Below are positions 31,661-40,979 of a stretch of DNA of 64,000 nt, piece after piece (within the stretch, counting starts at the first letter, position 1; each line of letters begins with the position of its first letter). The DNA comes from Bradyrhizobium algeriense. GTDB taxonomy: Bacteria; Pseudomonadota; Alphaproteobacteria; Rhizobiales; Xanthobacteraceae. The notes under the pieces were generated by a model. That model saw only the letters and a list, made by a program, of their open reading frames with translations, had not been told where the DNA came from and ran no database searches. The translations under genes were made by a program, and so were the position numbers. The stretch lies in assembly GCF_036924595.1 (NCBI RefSeq), contig NZ_JAZHRV010000001.1, positions 62,001 to 126,000 on the forward strand. The letters run 5' to 3'.

Positions 31661-32680
31661 ATGATCCCGCTTTCAGTCCTCGACCTCTCCGTCGTCACCA
31701 CAGGCACCCGTCCGGCCCACGCGCTGCAGAACAGCATCGATCTGGCGCGCCATGTCGACGGCCTCGGCTATGTCCGCTACTGGCTCGCCGAGCACCACAA
31801 TCTGGCCTCGGTGGCGAGCCCCGCGCCCGACCTGATGATCGGCCAGATCGCCGCGGTAACGAACAACATCCGCGTCGGCTCCGGCGGCGTGATGCTGCCC
31901 AACCATGCGCCGCTGGTGGTGGCCGAGCGCTTCAAGATGCTGGAGGCGCTGTTCCCCGGCCGCATCGATCTCGGCCTCGGCCGCGCGCCCGGCACCGATG
32001 GCGCCACCGCGCACGCGCTGCGTAGCCGGCTCGACCGCCGCGAGGGCGATGACTTCCTCGAACGCTTAAGTGAACTGGTGTTGTGGGAGACCCGCGATTT
32101 CCCGGCCGGCCATCCCTACAACAACGTGGTGGCGATGCCCGACGACACGCCGCTGCCGCCGATCTGGCTGCTCGGTTCGAGCGATTACAGTTCGGAGCTG
32201 GCGGCGCAAGTCGGCATGGGCTTCGCGTTCGCGCATCATTTTGCGTCCTATGACGCGATCGCGGCGATGACCAACTACCGCGACCATTTCAAGCCATCCG
32301 GCTGGCGCCCCACGCCGCATGGCATCCTCGCCATCGCAGCGGTCGCAGCCGAAACCGATGCGGAAGCCGAACAGCTCGCCTCCTCGATGGACCTCAACCG
32401 CCTGCGCCGAGACCGCGGACAATACCTGCCGCTGCCGAGCGTCGAGGAAGCGCTGGCCTACAATTACAGCGACGCCGAGCGCGCCTCTGTCATGCGCAAC
32501 CGCTCGCGCTTGTTCGTCGGCAGTCCCGCGACGATCCTGTCGAAGCTTGAGCCGATGATCGCGGCAAGCAAGCCGGATGAACTCATGATCATCACCGCTG
32601 TCTACGATCACGACGCGCGCAAGAGGTCGTACAGTCTGCTGGCGGATGCCTTTGGGCTGGGCAAGAAAGCTGCCGCCTAG
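31661..32680 (+). CDS. LLM-class flavin-dependent oxidoreductase (luciferase-like)
   Basis: 339-residue TIM-barrel monooxygenase-like protein expected to use FMNH2. Begins IPLSVLDLSVVTTGTRPAHALQ, with YWLAEHHNLASVASPAPDLMIGQIAA (about 44-69), RVGSGGVMLPNHAPLVVAERFKMLEALFPGRIDLGLGRAPGTDG and a C-terminal GSPATILSKLEPM. This matches the MsnO8-like group of family LLM. Substrate unknown. ATG has only a weak ribosome site. Confidence 0.88.
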   Translation: MIPLSVLDLSVVTTGTRPAHALQNSIDLARHVDGLGYVRYWLAEHHNLASVASPAPDLMIGQIAAVTNNIRVGSGGVMLPNHAPLVVAERFKMLEALFPGRIDLGLGRAPGTDGATAHALRSRLDRREGDDFLERLSELVLWETRDFPAGHPYNNVVAMPDDTPLPPIWLLGSSDYSSELAAQVGMGFAFAHHFASYDAIAAMTNYRDHFKPSGWRPTPHGILAIAAVAAETDAEAEQLASSMDLNRLRRDRGQYLPLPSVEEALAYNYSDAERASVMRNRSRLFVGSPATILSKLEPMIAASKPDELMIITAVYDHDARKRSYSLLADAFGLGKKAAA

Positions 32681-32846
32681 ATCGTGATGACTTTTCTGCA
32701 AATCATTATCTCATTCTCTTCTTAGCATTTCTTAGCATTCCTGCCTTTCAGCATTCCTGATCTGCATGCCTGCGTTTGTTCAAGCCTCCGAAGCAACCAA
32801 GCGTTGTCAAGGAAGTTGTTGAGGTCTCCAGCCAAGGAGACAAGCA

Positions 32847-33200
32847 ATGGAACTGAAATCTGCTGTTGTCGGGTTGGCCGCCCTAGGCGGCGTTATACTC
32901 GCTGCCGGCTCGGCTACTGCCGCGATGCCGAACGGGCTTCCGCATGCCGACCAGATCTCACGCCAGGCTGCGAATACCGAGCAGGTCCGCTGGGTCTGCA
33001 ACGCCTGGGGTCGCTGCGTGTGGCGTCCGGGTCCGAGATGGGTCGCCGGCGGTTGGGGCCCGCGCCCCGTGTGGCGTCCGGGATGGCGCGGCGCTTATGC
33101 TTGGGGCGGGCCAGTTTGGCGCCCGCGGCCCGTGTGGGGTCCGCGCCCCGTGTGGGGTCCGCGTCCAGGATGGGGTCCGCGTCCAGGGTGGGGCTGGTAA
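32847..33200 (+). CDS. small secreted Trp/Pro/Gly/Arg repeat protein
   Basis: 117 residues, no recognised domain. Signal peptide about 1-26 (VVGLAALGGVILAAGSATAA). A short spacer has WVCNAWGRCVWRP with two Cys able to form a disulfide. The rest is a run of GPRPVW/GPRPGW-type hexapeptides ending WGW, extremely rich in Trp, Pro, Gly and Arg. The ribosome site AAGGAGA lies 7 bases before ATG, so it is very likely translated. Proteins of this look are annotated in rhizobia as hypothetical; an envelope structural or cation/polymer-binding role is only a guess. Confidence 0.8.
   Translation: MELKSAVVGLAALGGVILAAGSATAAMPNGLPHADQISRQAANTEQVRWVCNAWGRCVWRPGPRWVAGGWGPRPVWRPGWRGAYAWGGPVWRPRPVWGPRPVWGPRPGWGPRPGWGW
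33119..33197 (+). repeat. 18-bp tandem repeats coding GPRPxW
   Basis: About four successive 18-base units (GGTCCGCGCCCCGTGTGG and variants) encode hexapeptides of form GPRP(V/G)W at the protein's end. In-frame repeat length means copy number can vary without a frameshift. Confidence 0.8.
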
Positions 33201-33409
33201 CGGCCGGTGGTGATCGGAGAGGGGGCGTACATCGGCTGATAACGCCGCGAGTACCGCTTTCATAATATCCGTATCCGCTGCACCGTTAATGCCGCGCAAC
33301 TCGCCGCTCGCCGGTAAGGGTCCGGCTGTGGCACGTCACGAATCTGCGCTCTCCGCGCCCACGGCAGCAGTCGTGGGCCGGTAGACGCGAACAGATGCGT
33401 GTGCGTCCC

Positions 33410-34270
33410 TCAATCCTGCTTCTCGCTAAACGTCGCGCGGAACGGATGCGCCGGGTAGACCCCGACGATGCGAAATTCGCGCGAGAAGAATTTCAGTTCT
33501 TCCAGCGCAAAGGCGAGACCCCTATCATCGGGGTGGCCGTCGACATCGGCATAAAACTGGGTCGCAAAGAAATTGCCGTCGACCATGTAGCTTTCCAATT
33601 TCGTCATGTTGACGCTATTGGTGGCGAAGCCGCCGAGCGCCTTGTAGAGCGCGGCCGGCAGGTTGCGTACCCGGAAAACAAAAGTGGTAACCAGCGGGCC
33701 AGAGTTTGGCTTGGCCCAATCGGCTTCGCGCGCCAGCACCACGAAGCGCGTGGTGTTGTGGGCTTCGTCCTCGACGTCTTCGGCGAGGATATCGAGGCCG
33801 TAGATTTGCGCCGCCAGGCGGGACGCGATCGCGGCCACGCTCTTGTCCTTGCGCTCGGAAACGTCGCGCGCACTGCCGGCGGTATCGGCCGCAACGATCG
33901 GCTTGATGCCGAGCTTGCGGATGATGCGGCGGCATTGCCCGAGCGCGTGGACGTGGCTCTCCACCGTCTTGATGTCCGAAAGCTTTGTGCCCTTCGGTGC
34001 CATCAATTGATGGCGGATCGGCAAAAACCATTCACCGACGATGAACAGGCCGGAGGCCGGCAGCAGATGATGGATGTCGGCAACCCGGCCGGCGACCGAA
34101 TTCTCGATCGGGATCATGCCGAGGTCGGCCTCGCCGGAGGAGATCGCGGACAGCGCATCCTCAAAGGTCGCGCACGGCAACGGCTCGGCGTCGGGATAGG
34201 CCTCGGCGATGGCGATATGGGAATTGGCGCCAGGCTCGCCCTGGAATGCGATTTTGAGCTTCTTGGTCAT
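33410..34270 (-). CDS. pheA: prephenate dehydratase
   Basis: 286-residue cytoplasmic enzyme making phenylpyruvate from prephenate. The dehydratase domain (1-180) has FQGEPGANSHIA, GMIPIENSVAGRV and the catalytic motif HNTTRFVVLA (about 165-175). A regulatory ACT domain follows (about 195-275) with LYKALGGFATNSVNMTKLES, probably binding phenylalanine. It has no chorismate mutase domain. It ends 21 bases before kdsB starts to read on the same strand, so kdsB-pheA may be an operon. Confidence 0.94.
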   Translation of the reverse strand: MTKKLKIAFQGEPGANSHIAIAEAYPDAEPLPCATFEDALSAISSGEADLGMIPIENSVAGRVADIHHLLPASGLFIVGEWFLPIRHQLMAPKGTKLSDIKTVESHVHALGQCRRIIRKLGIKPIVAADTAGSARDVSERKDKSVAAIASRLAAQIYGLDILAEDVEDEAHNTTRFVVLAREADWAKPNSGPLVTTFVFRVRNLPAALYKALGGFATNSVNMTKLESYMVDGNFFATQFYADVDGHPDDRGLAFALEELKFFSREFRIVGVYPAHPFRATFSEKQD

Positions 34271-34291
34271 GCGGGGCCTTTTAGCAGCGGC

Positions 34292-35032
34292 TCAGGTTTT
34301 TGCCAGCATGCGCCGGGCGGTTTCGAGGTCGGCCGGGGTGTCGACCCCGCGGGGGACGCTGTCGACGATGGTGATGTCGATCCGCATCCCGGCCTCCAGC
34401 GCGCGGAGCTGCTCGAGCTTCTCCTGCTGTTCCAGCGGAGACGGCGGCAGCGCTACGAACCGTTCCAGCGCGGCGCGGCGGTAGGCGTAGAGGCCGATAT
34501 GGTGGTAGCGCGGGCCGTCGCCATGGGGCGCCGTGGCGCGGGTGAAATAGAGCGCACGAAGCCGGTTTGGGCCGATCGGCGAGCCGACCGCCTTCACCAC
34601 GCTGGGGGCCTGGTCCTCTTCTTCGGTATGGATCTGCGAGGCCAGCGTCGCGATGTCGACGGTGGGGTCGTCGAGCGGTGGCAACGCGGCCCGGATGGTT
34701 TCCGGCGCGATCGTGGGAAAGTCGCCCTGCAGGTTGACCACAATCTCAGCCCGCCCATCAGGATCGATCGTCCGCATGGCCTCGTGGATCCGGTCGGAGC
34801 CGGAGGGATGATCGGCACGGGTCATCACCACCTCGCCGCCGGCGGCTTTCACGGCGGCCGCGATCTCGGGCGTGTCGGTGGCGACCGCCACCCGGCCGAT
34901 TTGGGCCTCCTCGGCCCGCCGCAGCACGTGGACGATCATCGGCAGGCCGCCGATGTCGAGCAGCGGCTTGCCAGGCAGGCGGGTTGCCGCCATGCGGGCG
35001 GGAATCAGCACCAGGATGCGGGTATCGGTCAT
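34292..35032 (-). CDS. kdsB: 3-deoxy-manno-octulosonate cytidylyltransferase
   Basis: 246-residue enzyme coupling CTP to KDO for lipopolysaccharide core synthesis. N-terminal nucleotide motif [18 protein letters not shown] (about 6-23), then [35 protein letters not shown], and [12 protein letters not shown] chose the ATG at 35032 (MTDTRIL) because it gives the family length; an upstream ATG would add about 52 atypical residues. Confidence 0.94.
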   Translation of the reverse strand: MTDTRILVLIPARMAATRLPGKPLLDIGGLPMIVHVLRRAEEAQIGRVAVATDTPEIAAAVKAAGGEVVMTRADHPSGSDRIHEAMRTIDPDGRAEIVVNLQGDFPTIAPETIRAALPPLDDPTVDIATLASQIHTEEEDQAPSVVKAVGSPIGPNRLRALYFTRATAPHGDGPRYHHIGLYAYRRAALERFVALPPSPLEQQEKLEQLRALEAGMRIDITIVDSVPRGVDTPADLETARRMLAKT

Positions 35033-35245
35033 CGGAACGAGGGTCTGGGGCCTTGCGAAAACAGGCCGGAAATATAATGGGGATTGGCGGAAAGTCGGCG
35101 CGTTTATACGGGTTGCCAGAGCCCGGGCAAACCGATATCTCAACCTCTGCTGAGGGTGCGGCGCGAAAGGCTGATTCCTGATGCGCACCCGCGGCCGTTT
35201 TGCCGGCCTTCAGTCGACCTTCCCGGCCTGGAGCCTGATCCCACT

Positions 35246-35794
35246 ATGGACTCCTTCGAACTCAACAAAATTCTCGGTGCCATCCTCGGTACCTGCCTCG
35301 TTATCCTGGTGACGAGCTTTGCCGCTCATGCGATTTTCGCGCCCGTGAAACCAGAAAAGCCGGGCTTCGAGATCGCCGTGAAGGAAGACGCCTCTCACGC
35401 TGCCAAGGAAGCCGCAGCTCCCTCCGAGCCGATCGAGAAGCTTTTGCAGACCGCCTCCGTCGAGAAGGGCACCGCCGCCGCGAAGAAGTGCGCCGCCTGC
35501 CACACCTTCGAGAAGGGTGGCCCGAACCGCGTCGGCCCGAACCTCTATAATGTCCTGAACGAGCCGAAGGGCGCGGGACGTGGCGGGTTCAATTTCTCGG
35601 CCGCCATGAAGGGCAAGGGCGGCACCTGGACCTATGACGATCTCAACAAGTTCCTTGCCAATCCCAAGGCCTTTGTTCCGGGCACCGCGATGGGCTTTGC
35701 CGGCATTCCGAAGGACAGCGAGCGCGCCGACGTGATCGCCTATCTGCGCAGCCTTTCGGAAAGCCCGGCCCCGCTGCCGACCGCGGCAAAGTAA
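35246..35794 (+). CDS. cycM: membrane-anchored cytochrome c (CycM)
   Basis: 182-residue class I cytochrome c held in the inner membrane by an uncleaved N-terminal helix (ILGAILGTCLVILVTSFAAHAIF, about 10-32). An Ala-rich periplasmic linker precedes heme-binding CAACH (about 82-86); the axial Met is in GTAMGFAG near 147. Matches my recollection of the B. japonicum 20-kDa CycM, which carries electrons from the bc1 complex to the aa3 oxidase. ATG at 35246 (MDSFELNKILG) gives the expected N-terminus. Monocistronic, divergent from kdsB. Confidence 0.92.
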   Translation: MDSFELNKILGAILGTCLVILVTSFAAHAIFAPVKPEKPGFEIAVKEDASHAAKEAAAPSEPIEKLLQTASVEKGTAAAKKCAACHTFEKGGPNRVGPNLYNVLNEPKGAGRGGFNFSAAMKGKGGTWTYDDLNKFLANPKAFVPGTAMGFAGIPKDSERADVIAYLRSLSESPAPLPTAAK

Positions 35795-35833
35795 GATTTC
35801 GACAGTCCTGCAGGGACTTCCGCGCGACATTGC

Positions 35834-35858
35834 GGCCAGGCATTGCCTGGCCGTTTCG
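35834..35858 (+). terminator. hairpin terminator after cycM
   Basis: GGCCAGGC-ATT-GCCTGGCC (35834-35852) followed by GTTTCG, 40 bases past the cycM stop. The stem is strong, the T run short. Confidence 0.6.
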
Positions 35859-36081
35859 CTATGAGGGATCGCACTGTTGTTGTCGGAGTTGTTACCGGGA
35901 CTTTTCGCCGCAGCGGCGGTGTTCCCAAGCTGCTATCATGAGGAAAAAGCAACGTAATCTGTCGAACCCTTGCCTTATATTGGGTCCTCACTAGCTCGGC
36001 CTCGTTGTTATCGTTGTTCGTGGCAGGGACGGCGAACTTCAAAAGCAACGGATACTGGCGTCAGCAACAGGAATTCTGCAT

Positions 36082-37983
36082 TTGGCCATTACCCGACGAC
36101 ATCTTCTCCAGGGCGGCGCGGTTGCCGCCATGACCCCCGCGCTGGGGCTTGCTCCCGGAATCTCGGCGATTACGCCAGCCTACGCCCAATCGGCGTCCGG
36201 CGAACTCACGTGGCAGCATGCGCTGTCGCTGTTCGGCGAAGTCAAGTACCCGGCCGGCTTCAAGCGCTTCGACTACGTCAATCCGGAGGCCCCTAAGGGC
36301 GGCACCGTACGTCAGATCCAGATCGGGACGTTTGATAACTTCAACCTTGTGGTTGCCGGCGTCAAAGGATCGCTCGCAGGCGGCGTTCAGTTGATCTACG
36401 AATCTCTGATGACGCAGTCGCTGGATGAGGTTTCGACCGAGTACGGCGAATTGGCCGAAGCCGTCAGCCATCCCGAGGATTTCTCCTGGGTCACGTACCG
36501 TCTCAGGCAAGAGGCGAAATGGCACGACGGAAAGCCTGTCACGCCTGACGATGTGATCTTCTCACTTGACGCGTTCAAGAAAAATCATCCGCAGTATTCG
36601 GCTTACTATCGCCATGTGATGAAAGCTGAAAAAGTCGGTGATCGCGAGATAAAGTTCAGCTTCGATGCGCCTGGCAATCGCGAGCTCCCGCAGATCGTTG
36701 GACAGCTCACGATCTTGCCGAAGCATTGGTGGGAGGGCGCTGACAGCGAGGGCCGCAAGCGCGACATCTCCGCGACGACGCTGGAGAAGCCGCTGGGTTC
36801 GGGCCCCTATCGCATCAAGGAGTTTGTTCCAGGAAGGACGCTGACGCTGGAGCGTGTGAAGGACCATTGGGGGCGCGATTCCAGCACGAATGTCGGACGT
36901 AACAATTTCGACGAGCTGCGCCTGGAATATTTCCGGGACTCGACGGTCGCACTCGAGGCGTTCAAGGGCGACCAGGTCGATTGGCGCACCGAAAACAGCG
37001 CCAAGAACTGGGCGACGGCCTACGACTTCCCGGCCGTCAATGACAAGCGCGTGCTGCTCGAGGAGTTTCCAAACCGCAGTTCCGGAATCATGCAGGCATT
37101 CGCGCTGAATATCCGGCGTGAGCAGTTTAGGGATCCGCGCGTGCGCCGCGCGCTGAATTTTGCGTTCGATTTCGAGGAAACGAACAAGCAGATGTTCTTC
37201 GGTCAGTACAAGCGCATCAGCAGCTACTTCGATGGCACTGAACTGGCTTCAAGCGGCGTGCCGGAAGGCAGGGAGTTGGAAATACTCGAAGCCGTCCGCG
37301 CCGAAGTGCCGCCCGAGGTATTCACGAAGCCCTATACCAATCCGACCGGCGGCAATCCCGAAGCGGTTCGTGAAAATCTACGTGAGGCGCTGCGCTTGCT
37401 GAAGGAAGCTGGGTACGAGGTGCGCGAGCGCAAGCTTGTCGATAGCAAGACGGGAGCACAATTTGCGCTCGAATTGCTCGGTGCAGACCCGACCTTCGAA
37501 CGGGTGATGCTGTTCTTCAAGCCGTCGCTGGAGAGGCTTGGCATCGCCGTCAGCGTGCGCACAATCGATCCGACACAGTATGAGAACCGGCTTCGCAACT
37601 GGGATTTCGACGTGGTCGTCTCGTCGTGGGCGGAATCGTTGTCACCCGGAAATGAACAGCGCGAATATTGGGGTTCGCAGGCGGCGGACATGGCGGGTTC
37701 GCGCAATGTCATCGGCATCAAGAATCCGGCCATCGACAAATTGATCGAGCGGCTGATCTATGCCAAGGGTCGGGATGACCTTGTTGCCGCGACCAGGGCA
37801 CTCGACCGCGTGCTGCTGTGGAATCACTATGTCGTGCCGCAGTGGAATTATCCCAAGGTCCGGACCGCACGCTGGGATCGCTTCGGCAGGCCGTCCGAAT
37901 TGCCCAAATACGGCCTGTCGGGCTTCCCGTCGCTGTGGTGGTGGGACGCCGACAAGGCAGCCAAGATCGGAAAGCGCAGTTGA
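36082..37983 (+). CDS. YejA-like peptide ABC transporter binding protein 1
   Basis: 633-residue periplasmic binding protein of the SBP_bac_5 class. A twin-arginine-type signal (TRRHLLQGG, then hydrophobic, cleavage near AYA/QSA) suggests Tat export. Family motifs: FDYVNPEAPKGGTVRQIQIGTFDNFN, DSLDEVSTEYGELAE-like segment and FVPGRTLTLERVKDHWGRD. The start is TTG at 36082 with AGGAA 8 bases upstream; no in-frame ATG would keep the signal. First gene of a five-gene Yej-type operon, 11 bases before its paralogue. Likely ligands are oligopeptides, microcin-C-like or murein peptides. Confidence 0.88.
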   Translation: MAITRRHLLQGGAVAAMTPALGLAPGISAITPAYAQSASGELTWQHALSLFGEVKYPAGFKRFDYVNPEAPKGGTVRQIQIGTFDNFNLVVAGVKGSLAGGVQLIYESLMTQSLDEVSTEYGELAEAVSHPEDFSWVTYRLRQEAKWHDGKPVTPDDVIFSLDAFKKNHPQYSAYYRHVMKAEKVGDREIKFSFDAPGNRELPQIVGQLTILPKHWWEGADSEGRKRDISATTLEKPLGSGPYRIKEFVPGRTLTLERVKDHWGRDSSTNVGRNNFDELRLEYFRDSTVALEAFKGDQVDWRTENSAKNWATAYDFPAVNDKRVLLEEFPNRSSGIMQAFALNIRREQFRDPRVRRALNFAFDFEETNKQMFFGQYKRISSYFDGTELASSGVPEGRELEILEAVRAEVPPEVFTKPYTNPTGGNPEAVRENLREALRLLKEAGYEVRERKLVDSKTGAQFALELLGADPTFERVMLFFKPSLERLGIAVSVRTIDPTQYENRLRNWDFDVVVSSWAESLSPGNEQREYWGSQAADMAGSRNVIGIKNPAIDKLIERLIYAKGRDDLVAATRALDRVLLWNHYVVPQWNYPKVRTARWDRFGRPSELPKYGLSGFPSLWWWDADKAAKIGKRS

Positions 37984-37994
37984 AGGGATCGCGC

Positions 37995-39866
37995 ATGGCG
38001 CTACTCAATCGCCGGCACGTGCTGGGTCTCGGTGTCGGCGCGCTGAGCGCTGTCGGCCTCAGACCGGCAGCCACCGCTTCCGAGGTGGGCACTGAAACCC
38101 ACGGCATGTCGGTGTTCGGCGACCTGAAATACCCCGCCGACTTCAAGCATTTCGACTACGTCAATCCGCAAGCGCCGAAAGGCGGATTGTTTTCCACGAT
38201 CCCGTCGACCCGTGCCTATAATCAGTCCTTCCAGACATTCAATTCCTTCAACGCCTTCATCCTCAAGGGCGAAGGCGCGAAGGGCATGGAGCTGACCTTT
38301 GACTCGCTGATGGCGCGCGCCAACGACGAGCCTGACGCGATGTACGGTCTCGCCGCAAAGTCGGTGTGGATCTCGCCTGACAAGTTGACCTACCGTTTCA
38401 CGATGCGCCCCGAGGCGCGTTTTCATGACGGCTCGAAGATGACGGCGCATGACGTCGTCTTCTCGCTCAACACGCTGAAGGAAAAGGGTCATCCGCTGAT
38501 CCTGGTACAGCTGCGCGACTTCGTGAAGGCCGAGGCGCTCGACGATGCGACGGTGGCCGTGATCTTCGCGCCAAACCGCGCCCGCGACGTCCCGCTCTAT
38601 GTTGCAGGCCTGCCGATCTTCTCCAAAGCCTATTACGCGAAGCGCCCGTTCGAGGAATCGACCACCGAGATTCCGCTCGGCTCAGGGCCGTACAAGGTGG
38701 GAAAATATGAAATCAACCGCTACGTCGAATACGAACGGGTGAAGGATTGGTGGGCAGCCGATCTTCCCGTCAACCGCGGCAGCCACAATTTCGATACCGT
38801 GCGCTATGAGTTCTATCGCGACCGCGACGTGGCGTTCGAAGGCTTTACCGGCAAGAACTATCTCTACCGCGAGGAGTTCACCGCGCGCATCTGGGCGACG
38901 CGTTACGACTTTCCGGCGATCAAGGACGGCCGCGTCAAGCGCGAGACGCTACCGGATGAACTGCCGTCGGGTGGACAAGGCTGGTTCTTCAACACCCGCC
39001 GCGACAAGTTCAAAGACCCCAAAGTGCGCGAAGCGGTAATCAATGCGTTCGATTTCGAGTGGACCAACAAGACTGTGATGTACGGCGCCTATGCGCGCAC
39101 GGTGTCGCCGTTCCAGAATTCGGACATGGTGGCGACCGGGCTGCCCTCCCCCGAAGAGCTGAAGCTGCTCGAGCCGTTCCGCGGGCAGGTGCCGAACGAG
39201 GTGTTCGGCGAGCCGTTCGTGCCACCGGTATCGGATGGATCGGGCCAGGATCGGCAATTGCTGCGCAAGGCGCAGCAATTGCTGCAGGAGGCAAAGCTTC
39301 CCGTCAAGGACGGCAAGCGGCTGATGCCGAACGGTGAGATCTTTGCGATCGAATTCCTGCTCGACGAGCCGTCGTTCCAGCCTCATCACGCGACCTTCAT
39401 CAAAAATCTCGGTCAGCTCGGCATCGAAGCCAGCATCCGGTTGATTGACGCCGTGCAGTATCGCGCGCGGGTGGAGGCCTTCGATTTCGACGTCGCGATT
39501 ATGCGCCTGAGCATGTCGCCCACGCCGGGCGACAGCCTGCGGCCGTACTTCACGTCGCACGCGGCTGCCACCAAGGGATCGTACAATCTGGCGGGAGTGG
39601 CCAATCCCGCGATCGATGCGCTGGTCGACAAGGCCATCGGCGCCGAAACGCGCGCCGATTTGACGATCGCGTGCCGCGCGCTCGATCGTGTGTTCCGGGC
39701 CGGCCGCTATTGGGTGCCGCAATGGTATCGCACCAACCACCCGATCGCCTATTGGGACCTGTTCGCGCATCCGCCAAAGCCGGCACGCTACACGCAAGGC
39801 ACCGGTGCGCCCGACAATTGGTGGTATGACGCCGCCAAGGCCGCGAAGCTCGAACAGGCGAAGTAA
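37995..39866 (+). CDS. YejA-like peptide ABC transporter binding protein 2
   Basis: 623-residue paralogue of the previous gene (SBP_bac_5) with a Tat-like signal (NRRHVLGLGVGALSAVGL, cleavage near ATA/SEV). Shares KYPADFKHFDYVNPQAPKGG and the late NPAIDALVDKAIGAETRADL with copy 1 but is clearly diverged. ATG at 37995 with AAGGGA upstream. Two full-length binding proteins for one permease pair point to a widened ligand range. Confidence 0.88.
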   Translation: MALLNRRHVLGLGVGALSAVGLRPAATASEVGTETHGMSVFGDLKYPADFKHFDYVNPQAPKGGLFSTIPSTRAYNQSFQTFNSFNAFILKGEGAKGMELTFDSLMARANDEPDAMYGLAAKSVWISPDKLTYRFTMRPEARFHDGSKMTAHDVVFSLNTLKEKGHPLILVQLRDFVKAEALDDATVAVIFAPNRARDVPLYVAGLPIFSKAYYAKRPFEESTTEIPLGSGPYKVGKYEINRYVEYERVKDWWAADLPVNRGSHNFDTVRYEFYRDRDVAFEGFTGKNYLYREEFTARIWATRYDFPAIKDGRVKRETLPDELPSGGQGWFFNTRRDKFKDPKVREAVINAFDFEWTNKTVMYGAYARTVSPFQNSDMVATGLPSPEELKLLEPFRGQVPNEVFGEPFVPPVSDGSGQDRQLLRKAQQLLQEAKLPVKDGKRLMPNGEIFAIEFLLDEPSFQPHHATFIKNLGQLGIEASIRLIDAVQYRARVEAFDFDVAIMRLSMSPTPGDSLRPYFTSHAAATKGSYNLAGVANPAIDALVDKAIGAETRADLTIACRALDRVFRAGRYWVPQWYRTNHPIAYWDLFAHPPKPARYTQGTGAPDNWWYDAAKAAKLEQAK

Positions 39867-39869
39867 TTC

Positions 39870-40979
39870 ATGACGGCCTATATCGCCCGCCGCATTCTCC
39901 TGATGATCCCGACGCTTCTGGGAATCCTGTTCGTCTCCTTTGTGGTCGTGCAGTTCGCGCCCGGAGGCCCGGTTGAACGGGTCATCGCGCAGCTCTCGGG
40001 CGCCGACACTGGCGGCACGTCGCGGGTATCGGGCGGCGGTGGCGATTTCGGCGCGCGCGGCAACCAGGCCGGCGCGGCGGCGGACGCCGTCGGTTCGAAA
40101 TATCGCGGCGCGCAGGGGCTCGATCCTGACTTTATCAAGAAGCTCGAAGTCCAGTTTGGCTTCGACAAGCCGGCGCCCGAGCGTTTTGCGCTGATGTTGT
40201 GGAATTTCGCACGCTTCGATTTCGGCAAGAGCTATTTCCGCGATGTCAGCGTGATCCAGCTCATCAAGGAGAAGCTGCCGGTCTCGATGTCGCTCGGCAT
40301 CTGGATGACGCTCCTGACCTACCTGATCTCGATCCCGCTCGGCATCCGAAAGGCTGTGCAGGACGGATCAAAGTTCGACACCTGGACCTCGGGCGTGATC
40401 ATCATCGGCTTTGCGATCCCGGGATTTCTGTTCGCTATTCTCCTGATCGTGCTGTTCGCCGGCGGTTCGTTTTTCAACGTGTTTCCGCTGCGCGGCCTGA
40501 CCTCGGACGGCTGGGCGCAGTTTCCCTGGTATTGGAAGATCATCGACTATTTCTGGCACATCACGCTGCCGCTGCTCTCGATGGCGCTCGGCGCCTTCGC
40601 CACCATGTCGCTGCTCACCAAGAACTCGTTCCTCGATGAGATCCGCAAGCAATATGTCATGACCGCGCGCGCCAAGGGCTGCAGCGAGCGGCAGGTCCTC
40701 TACAATCACATCTTCCGCAATGCGATGCTGATCGTGATCGCCGGCTTCCCGAGTGCGTTCATCCACGCCTTTTTCTCCGGCTCGCTGTTGATCGAAACCA
40801 TCTTCTCGCTCGACGGCCTCGGCCTGCTCGGATTCGAAAGCGTGCTGAACCGCGATTACCCCGTGGTATTTGGAACACTGTTCATCTTTTCGCTGGTCGG
40901 TCTCGTGGTCAACCTGATCTCCGACCTCGCTTATATGTGGATCGATCCGAGGATCGATTTTGAGGCGAGGGAAGTCTGA
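39870..40979 (+). CDS. yejB: Yej-type ABC transporter permease YejB
   Basis: 369-residue inner-membrane permease with six helices. Begins YIARRILLMIPTLLGILFVSFVVVQFAPGGP; a Gly/Ala-rich periplasmic insert (about 45-80) follows; the permease loop RAKGCSERQVLYNHIFRNAMLIVIAGFPSAF contacts the ATPase. Starts 4 bases after the second binding protein and its stop overlaps the yejE ATG (TGATG). Confidence 0.93.
   Translation: MTAYIARRILLMIPTLLGILFVSFVVVQFAPGGPVERVIAQLSGADTGGTSRVSGGGGDFGARGNQAGAAADAVGSKYRGAQGLDPDFIKKLEVQFGFDKPAPERFALMLWNFARFDFGKSYFRDVSVIQLIKEKLPVSMSLGIWMTLLTYLISIPLGIRKAVQDGSKFDTWTSGVIIIGFAIPGFLFAILLIVLFAGGSFFNVFPLRGLTSDGWAQFPWYWKIIDYFWHITLPLLSMALGAFATMSLLTKNSFLDEIRKQYVMTARAKGCSERQVLYNHIFRNAMLIVIAGFPSAFIHAFFSGSLLIETIFSLDGLGLLGFESVLNRDYPVVFGTLFIFSLVGLVVNLISDLAYMWIDPRIDFEAREV

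Noticed and set aside
33119..33197. Regular repeats resembling a CRISPR array
   Set aside because: The units are 18 bases, directly adjacent without unique spacers, and in frame with the Trp/Pro repeat protein.
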